DNA of 27,414 nt, from assembly GCA_042569785.1 (NCBI GenBank), contig JBHPGW010000036.1, positions 1 to 27,414 on the forward strand. The letters run 5' to 3'. Of the stretch, positions 22,135-27,414 are shown one piece after another. This stretch comes from JBHPGW01 sp042569785 (GTDB lineage: Bacteria; Planctomycetota; Phycisphaerae; Sedimentisphaerales; Anaerobacaceae). The notes beneath the pieces were generated by a model, which saw only the letters and a program-made list of their open reading frames with translations, searched no databases and was not told the origin of the DNA. The position numbers were made by a program, and so were the translations under genes. The first letter of the stretch is position 1. Each line of letters opens with the position of its first letter.

Positions 22135-22162
22135 TTGCGATTTCCTCTCCAACAGCTATAAT
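22135..22162 (+). promoter_or_regulatory. Predicted pyrK promoter
   Basis: TATAAT at 22157-22162 with a weak TTGCGA (22135-22140) 16 bases upstream. The transcript would have a leader of about 25 bases before the ATG at 22194. No attenuator or riboswitch-like fold is visible. Confidence 0.45.
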
Positions 22163-22193
22163 GCGACCAGTTTGATACTCACAGAACAAAGTT

Positions 22194-23117
22194 ATGGCAA
22201 AAAAGCAAATTAATCCTGACAAAGTAATGGCAGAAGCTACGGTCGAATCCAATCGGCAGATCGGCTACGATTTTTATAAACTCACGATCACCTTCGAAGG
22301 ACCGCCCGCTAAAACTTTCGCAAACACCCAGCCGGGCCAGTTTGTCGAGCTCGACCTTTCTACCGCCAGCACACCATCGACAGAAAACACACCTGAAAAA
22401 CTTCGCAATGGTTCCGAGAGGCTGGTCCTACTTCGCAGGCCCTTTAGTTTTTGTGACCTGACCTGCGAGAGTGACAAAACATCAGCTGAAATTCTTTACC
22501 GCGTTATCGGCCCGGGGACATTGCGAATGAGTAACCTCTCAGCCGGCGATTATCTTAGCGTGATCGGGCCTTTGGGCATAGGCTTTAGCGTGCCGGCAGG
22601 TAAAAAGACAGCGGTCCTGGTAACAGGCGGAATGGGTGCCGGGCCAATGGAGCATTTAGCCAAAGTTCTTGCCCAAAAGCACAACGATATTAAAGTCACT
22701 GCCTTTGCCGGCGCTAAGAGCAGGGACCAACTGCCCTTCGAGAATGTTTCACAATCGCTGCGGGAGTTTACCCGCTATGGCACAGAATCCTTTATCGCTA
22801 CAGATGACGGCTCGGCAGGGGAGAAGGGTTTTGTCACCGATTGCATGGCCGATTGGCTCGATAAGAATTCTCTTCCAACTGAAGAAATGATCATTTACAG
22901 TTGCGGCCCAGAGCCGATGCTCGCTAAAGTCAGTCAAATAGCGGGCCAACATAATATAGATTGCCAGGTCTCTATGGAGCGGATGATGGCGTGCGGTATT
23001 GGGCTATGTCAAGGCTGCGCCGTTGAATGCAGAGCAGCCGACTCGACAGAGACTGTTTATAAAATGTGCTGCAAAGAAGGGCCGGTCTTTGATAGTAAAG
23101 AAGTGGTTTTTAGCTGA
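22194..23117 (+). CDS. pyrK: Dihydroorotate dehydrogenase electron-transfer subunit (PyrK)
   Basis: Carries electrons from the class 1B dihydroorotate dehydrogenase PyrD to NAD+ through FAD and a [2Fe-2S] cluster. FAD binding: RRPFSFCD (81-88) and GPGTLRMSNLSAGD (106-119). NAD binding: VTGGMGAGPM (143-152) and SCGPEPMLA (236-244). The cluster ligands are C267, C272 and C275 in MACGIGLCQGCAVEC, with C292 or C293 as the fourth. The length of 307 aa is slightly above the usual ~260, mostly through an insertion around 55-80 (TASTPSTENTPEKLRNG). It is followed by pyrD after 9 bases. Confidence 0.94.
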   Translation: MAKKQINPDKVMAEATVESNRQIGYDFYKLTITFEGPPAKTFANTQPGQFVELDLSTASTPSTENTPEKLRNGSERLVLLRRPFSFCDLTCESDKTSAEILYRVIGPGTLRMSNLSAGDYLSVIGPLGIGFSVPAGKKTAVLVTGGMGAGPMEHLAKVLAQKHNDIKVTAFAGAKSRDQLPFENVSQSLREFTRYGTESFIATDDGSAGEKGFVTDCMADWLDKNSLPTEEMIIYSCGPEPMLAKVSQIAGQHNIDCQVSMERMMACGIGLCQGCAVECRAADSTETVYKMCCKEGPVFDSKEVVFS

Positions 23118-23126
23118 TAGGTTTTT

Positions 23127-24065
23127 ATGGCAGATAACGTTGACATTACGGTTGATTTTGCGGGTATCAAACTGAGTAATCCTGTTTTTACCGCTTCGGG
23201 GACATGCGGCTACGCTGACGAACTCGGCGATTTTATGGACATCAATTGCTTAGGCGGCTTCGTCACAAAATCCATCACCGTGGCCCCGCGAAAAGGCAAC
23301 CCCGTGCCAAGGATCGTTGAGACAGATGCCGGGATGCTTAACGCGATAGGCCTTGCCAATATAGGCCTGGAAAAATTCATCGAAGAGAAACTGCCGATAC
23401 TGGAAAAAATGTCCGCGGCGGTTTTCGTAAACGTCGCAGGCCAAACGATCGACGATTATGTAGCTGTCACCGAAAGGCTCGCTGGTGAAAAAGCTATTGC
23501 GGGCCTGGAACTGAATATCAGCTGCCCCAATGTCAAGAAAGGCGGCATAAGTTTCGGCACCGATCCCGAACAGGTAACCAAAATCACCTCAGCGGTAAAA
23601 AGTAAAGCAGGCGATAAGGTTCTAATGGTAAAACTGTCACCAGCGGTTACAGATATCACCGCAACCGCCCAGGCCGCCGTCGATGGCGGAGCCGATGCAC
23701 TTAGCCTGATAAATACTTTTACCGCAATGGCCATCGACATCGAAACCGCCAAACCGGTCCTGGCCAACAGAACAGGCGGCCTCTCAGGCCCCGCAATAAA
23801 ACCCATAGCCCTCTACCTTGTCAATAAGGTCTACAACGAAGTAACCAAAGATGCCAACATCCCCATCCTCGGTTTAGGCGGAATAAGAAACGCATCAGAC
23901 GCCATCGAATTCCTCATAGCGGGAGCCTCAGCGGTAGCGACAGGAACAGCCAACTTCATCGAACCAAACTGCGCAGAAAAAATCGTAGCTGGCATAAAAA
24001 AATACTGCGAACGCAAAAACATCAAGAGCATAAAACAACTCACCGGCTCACTTGGAGTGTCATAA
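23127..24065 (+). CDS. pyrD: Dihydroorotate dehydrogenase, class 1B catalytic subunit (PyrD)
   Basis: Oxidises dihydroorotate to orotate, the fourth step of pyrimidine synthesis, using FMN, with electrons passed to PyrK. Motifs: NPVFTASGTCGYADELG (18-34), GGFVTKSITVAPRKGNPVPRI (43-63), MLNAIGLANIG (70-80), LELNISCPNVKKGG (127-140) with the catalytic-base cysteine C133 that marks class 1 enzymes, KLSPAVTD (169-176), NTFTAMAID, and the FMN phosphate site GLGGIRNASDAIEFLIAGASAVATGTANF near the C-terminus. The length of 312 aa is typical. The pyrK neighbour confirms class 1B. Its TAA shares one base with the next start (TAATG). Confidence 0.95.
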   Translation: MADNVDITVDFAGIKLSNPVFTASGTCGYADELGDFMDINCLGGFVTKSITVAPRKGNPVPRIVETDAGMLNAIGLANIGLEKFIEEKLPILEKMSAAVFVNVAGQTIDDYVAVTERLAGEKAIAGLELNISCPNVKKGGISFGTDPEQVTKITSAVKSKAGDKVLMVKLSPAVTDITATAQAAVDGGADALSLINTFTAMAIDIETAKPVLANRTGGLSGPAIKPIALYLVNKVYNEVTKDANIPILGLGGIRNASDAIEFLIAGASAVATGTANFIEPNCAEKIVAGIKKYCERKNIKSIKQLTGSLGVS

Positions 24066-26077
24066 TGTACAAACCGAGGCTGTACTTATTAGCATTTACT
24101 TTAATTATTTCAATTGTATCCTCTCAGTCATTTGCCGTTTCGACCAAATCAGGATATGGTGACACACCACAAAACTATTGGGCGCCAAAAAACCCACCAA
24201 GAGCACACTATAAGATTGAATGCTCAATCAACCTTTCCAAAGGAAGCATTGAAGGAATTGAAAGAATTCGTTTCAACAACTCGGCATCCAAACCTATCTA
24301 TAGGCTGAAAATAAATTGGATATCACTTGGCAATATGCAGATCAAAAGTAATGGAAAAGCCGTCAAGATATTGTCTGAAACCAAGGCGGGCACCAATTTG
24401 CCAGTACTCGTTGAACTTAACAAGCCAGTTTACCCTGGTGAAAACGTTGAACTCGATATAAGCTTCGCTGCAACAGTAGCGGAGTATGCGGGAATAGAAG
24501 AAGTCAAGTTGACTTCCTGGTATCCTTGTTTGGACTGGGGGTTTGAAACACACGACGACTATGACGTCAAAATTGATAAGACCTCAGAATATCTATTAGC
24601 TACCAGCGGAACCTTGGCGAGCAAAAGCGGGTATTTTCATGCCGAAAACGTAAGGAGTTTCGGTTTATTTTTGGGCAAAGACTACAAAGTCATCGAGGCA
24701 AAGGCAAAAGACGTACTGGTTCAGGTTGTTTACAAAACTCAAGCCGAAGAATGTGCTCAACTGGTGCTTGAGACGGCGGTAGAAACGATCAACTTCTACC
24801 GGGAACGTTTTGGCCTTTACCCATATCGAAGTTTGGTTATTATTCCGGGAGGTATGACACATCCAGCCGGCGGATATCCGGTAGCTACAAGCATGGTGGG
24901 AATTCATGCCATGGAACAGTTTGATTCCAAGCCCAAGACTTTCTGGCAGTGGATAACAGCCCATGAGATCGGGCATCAATATTGGGGTGAGTATGTATTA
25001 AGTAAAGATATTTCAGATTCTTTCAACTGGTTAATGATAGGCTTAGGGATTTATACTGATAGAGAACTCACCAGAGCTCATGGGATCAATTCCCAAATAC
25101 ATCGAAGTGGTTTTGTACAAACATATATCAAGGGAGTAAGAAAAGGTTTTGATACCACGATAAACATAACTCCTGAGCAACGCTCCAGGATTAAATTCGA
25201 TTTCAACAATATTGTTAAGCACGGCAAAAGTTACAGCGTTATTAGTGCCTTGGATTGTGTCTTGGGCGAAAAGGTGTTTGATACTATTTACCGACGTTGC
25301 TTAAAAGAATTTGCCGGCCGAAGATTGGGCGTTTCTGATTTCCAAACCATTTGTGAAGAAGAAAGTGACCAGGACCTTGGGTGGTTTTTTGAGCAATGGG
25401 TAAATTCTAACAAGTACTTATCATACGAGATATCTTCGAAAAAATCTGAAAAGAAAGGTGGTTTGTATATTTCTGACATAGAGGTTAACTGTCTCGGCGA
25501 CCTGAAAATGCCTGTGCCGGTGACTGCCTATTTTGAGGATGGTTCTTCTCAGACCAAATTTACAGATCGGGCCCTACAAAACAATATTCTAAGATTTGAG
25601 AGCAAAACAGCACTCAAAGATGCGGTTCTGGACGCCAATGGTAAGCTCGCATTGGTTGTTCCGCCGCCGGCACCTGACGAAGCCCAGCTTACGAGTATGG
25701 TTAAAGAACTTCCCTGGACAGGTGCAGGTAGTAACGCTTTAGAAGTATTTAAGAAAGTTAAACAAGGAAAAATGACCGATCCAGGGGCATGGTTCAAACT
25801 AGGCCTAACACTCTATGATGGCAAATATTATCCGCAAGCGATAAAAGCTTTTCGTAATACACAACAATTATCTGAAAAAAATTCAAATGACTATTTGGTT
25901 TCTTTAGTCTGGCAGGGCCATATCTCCGATTTGCTTGGACAGCGAAACCAAGCCCTGAATTATTATGAACAAGTTCTAAAACAGGACAATAATTTTGGCA
26001 TGCAGCATTCACAGTATCAAATGAGGATTAATAGAGATTGGGTTAAAGAGAGGATAAACAAGCCGTTCGAGCGTTGA
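24065..26077 (+). CDS. M1-like metallopeptidase homologue with C-terminal TPR, atypical active site
   Basis: A 670-aa exported protein: signal peptide (1-24), a beta-rich N-terminal domain of M1 aminopeptidase type (about 35-200), the zinc-peptidase domain (about 235-480), a beta domain (about 490-535) and one or two TPRs (about 575-650). H300-E301-x-x-H304 (HEIGHQYWG) is present. The segment matching family WLNEGFATY is WLMIGLGIY, so the third zinc ligand (Glu) is I325. The substrate motif GAMEN is not recognisable (PGGMTHPAGGYPVATS, 261-276), and the catalytic tyrosine may be H386. It is either a divergent subfamily or a pseudoenzyme. The ATG overlaps the pyrD stop by one base, so it is read with pyrKD, though its A/T-richer codons suggest a different origin. 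Confidence 0.78.
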   Translation: MYKPRLYLLAFTLIISIVSSQSFAVSTKSGYGDTPQNYWAPKNPPRAHYKIECSINLSKGSIEGIERIRFNNSASKPIYRLKINWISLGNMQIKSNGKAVKILSETKAGTNLPVLVELNKPVYPGENVELDISFAATVAEYAGIEEVKLTSWYPCLDWGFETHDDYDVKIDKTSEYLLATSGTLASKSGYFHAENVRSFGLFLGKDYKVIEAKAKDVLVQVVYKTQAEECAQLVLETAVETINFYRERFGLYPYRSLVIIPGGMTHPAGGYPVATSMVGIHAMEQFDSKPKTFWQWITAHEIGHQYWGEYVLSKDISDSFNWLMIGLGIYTDRELTRAHGINSQIHRSGFVQTYIKGVRKGFDTTINITPEQRSRIKFDFNNIVKHGKSYSVISALDCVLGEKVFDTIYRRCLKEFAGRRLGVSDFQTICEEESDQDLGWFFEQWVNSNKYLSYEISSKKSEKKGGLYISDIEVNCLGDLKMPVPVTAYFEDGSSQTKFTDRALQNNILRFESKTALKDAVLDANGKLALVVPPPAPDEAQLTSMVKELPWTGAGSNALEVFKKVKQGKMTDPGAWFKLGLTLYDGKYYPQAIKAFRNTQQLSEKNSNDYLVSLVWQGHISDLLGQRNQALNYYEQVLKQDNNFGMQHSQYQMRINRDWVKERINKPFER

Positions 26078-26115
26078 TATATTTAAAGTTATTTGTGTAT
26101 TGGCAGTGGCGATGT

Positions 26116-27414
26116 TTATTTCAACTTTTCCAACTTCTGCACTTTCGATAATGCAGAAATACTGAAGATCAACGGATACAATTCTTCGTAGTACCATAGC
26201 TTCGCAAAATATAAACCGATAGGGGCAGCGGCAAGCTGTGTATCACTGTTTGTTTTTTCTATCAGCCACTTAGCCCCCTTTTGCATCTGTTCAATATCCG
26301 ACCCGCCTATCGACGCAAGAGCATCGACCGCCAAAGCAGTCTCTTCGATCGAACCCCAACTGCCGTCACTATTTTGAACCGAGATAAGCCAGTCAGCCGC
26401 CCTTGATATCATCGTATTATCTTTACGATCGAGCTGTGATAGAGCAATGATAACCCTGGCCGTTCCATAGATAGGGTTTTCCTTTTTTTCATCGTACTGA
26501 TTACCGAACCATAAAGGTATCCAATAGCCTCGCCGGTTCTGCGTTCGCTTAAGATAATCGACCGCTCGGACAATAGCTCTATCGAGTCCGCGTATTGTTA
26601 CTCTATCTCGCCACACATCCATCGCCGCAATCGCGTGAGCGGTAATATCGGGACTGCTGCGGTCGAAGTCCAGCCAATTCCACCCCTTACAAAATGTCGG
26701 CACACCGCCGTCACTATTCTGCAAATCCATCAGCCATTTAATACCAGCGGTGACACTACCAAGCACTTCATCATCGATCAGCCCCAGGTTACTAAGAGCT
26801 ATCAATGCGCCAGCCGTATCGTCGGCGTCGGGCACCGCGCCCGGTGAATCCGACCACCCCCAGCCGCCCGGCTCCGCATGGGTATACGGATGTTCCTTTT
26901 TATACTGCTGACCGACAAGCCAATCCCGTAAACGCCTGCGATCATCTTCTGAAAGAACACTTTCAATGTCACTACCAGCCGCCAAAGCGTTTATCGAAAG
27001 CGTAGTAACCCACGTAGCCAGATCGGTATCGATCGCCCAGCTGCCGTCCTCTCGAACAGAATCCAACAGAAAATCCACACCCCTTGTAACAACCTCGCTT
27101 CCCTTCTTATCACCCGCCGCCAAGGACATAACAACGAAGCTGGTTAGCGGTATAGCCTCAAGAAATCCGCCATTAGCAGGCTGAATATCCTCAAGAATTT
27201 TACTTACCTTCTTCAAACTTAATTTCCTGATAAGCCGAACAAGCGGATTCAAAGGCTTACGATAATAAAAAATTAACTGACCGATCGCGATCAAAGCAGG
27301 CAGCGCATAACTAACTACCGGCAGACGCACCCATTTATAAAACCGATGCGGCACAACCGCTAACTCAAAAGGCAAAGCCTTAACCAACTTCCACACATCG
27401 CCATCGCCTAATCT
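26116..27414 (-). CDS. Squalene-hopene-cyclase-like protein, C-terminal part (cut by window edge)
   Basis: An open frame continues through the right edge without a stop (upstream residues RLGDGDV); a GTG at 27396 is probably not the true start. Visible are QW-type repeats: DGSWAIDTDLATWVTTL (117-133), GGWGWSDSPGAVPDADDTAGAL (177-198), SDGGVPTFCKGWNWLDF, RRGYWIPLWFGNQYDEKKENPIYGTARV and SDGSWGSIEETALAVDAL. The DADD motif (190-193, counted from the GTG) corresponds to the DxDD proton-donor motif of class II terpene cyclases such as squalene-hopene cyclase, and PIYGTAR matches the conserved YGT region. It probably makes polycyclic triterpenes (hopanoid-like membrane lipids), but other cyclases cannot be excluded. 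It converges with the peptidase homologue with a 38-base gap. Confidence 0.82.
   Translation of the reverse strand, partial: RLGDGDVWKLVKALPFELAVVPHRFYKWVRLPVVSYALPALIAIGQLIFYYRKPLNPLVRLIRKLSLKKVSKILEDIQPANGGFLEAIPLTSFVVMSLAAGDKKGSEVVTRGVDFLLDSVREDGSWAIDTDLATWVTTLSINALAAGSDIESVLSEDDRRRLRDWLVGQQYKKEHPYTHAEPGGWGWSDSPGAVPDADDTAGALIALSNLGLIDDEVLGSVTAGIKWLMDLQNSDGGVPTFCKGWNWLDFDRSSPDITAHAIAAMDVWRDRVTIRGLDRAIVRAVDYLKRTQNRRGYWIPLWFGNQYDEKKENPIYGTARVIIALSQLDRKDNTMISRAADWLISVQNSDGSWGSIEETALAVDALASIGGSDIEQMQKGAKWLIEKTNSDTQLAAAPIGLYFAKLWYYEELYPLIFSISALSKVQKLEKLK

Noticed and set aside
22079..22193. Pyrimidine-responsive leader or riboswitch upstream of pyrK
   Set aside because: The predicted leader is only about 25 bases and no stable alternative hairpins or T-run are visible.

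Overview
The window looks like a chromosomal segment of a planctomycete, most probably Phycisphaerae/Sedimentisphaerales-like. This is inference from content: a fused SecDF with very large insertions, a TPR protein carrying two RNA-polymerase-alpha C-terminal-like domains, a SpoIID-domain lipoprotein in a tgt-yajC-secDF cluster, an S8 peptidase with a planctomycete-style tandem N-terminal module, a squalene-hopene-cyclase-like protein, and many short degenerate repeats between genes. No rRNA, tRNA, CRISPR array or transposase gene was seen.

Layout. (1) 274-3532 (+) is an AT-rich, accessory-looking DpnII-type restriction-modification cassette: D12-class adenine methylase, unknown 186-aa protein, DpnII-family endonuclease and a second DNA methylase overlapping it by one base. 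A cluster of hairpins and tandem repeats (about 3607-3745) lies at its 3' edge. (2) 3785-5578 (-) encodes an exported HEAT-repeat protein. Divergent from it, 5881-7326 (+) encodes a membrane-anchored coiled-coil protein with a C-terminal BRCT-like domain. (3) 7521-9152 (-) encodes a secreted subtilase-like protein; the block holding it is bracketed by a nearly perfect 34-bp direct repeat. (4) nnrE (-) and surE (+) diverge from a compact region in which both -35 boxes sit in one 12-bp palindrome and both start codons fall at the predicted transcription starts (leaderless mRNAs). (5) 10836-13141 holds a small membrane protein and a sodium:solute symporter with a 53-aa accessory membrane protein, bracketed by inverted copies of a 30-bp repeat.

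(6) 13348-21368 (-) is a long co-directional run: TPR/alpha-CTD protein, SpoIID lipoprotein, tgt, yajC, secDF. The first three genes overlap, and tgt-yajC-secDF is the classical cluster for tRNA queuosine modification plus the Sec accessory complex. A zinc-ribbon (zf-TFIIB) protein lies upstream with its own promoter. (7) 22194-26077 (+) is pyrK-pyrD (class 1B dihydroorotate dehydrogenase, pyrimidine synthesis) followed, with a one-base overlap, by an M1-like metallopeptidase homologue whose third zinc ligand appears to be missing. (8) The right edge (26116 onward, -) carries the C-terminal part of a squalene-hopene-cyclase-like protein with a DADD motif, cut by the window end.

The strongest points for a second look are the leaderless divergent nnrE/surE promoter, the predicted extracytoplasmic BRCT protein, the TPR/dual alpha-CTD protein, and the dispersed repeats that flank genes and supply the last codons of several proteins. 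I did not find a clear, wholly new multi-gene system; the restriction cassette is recognisable but has two atypical members.
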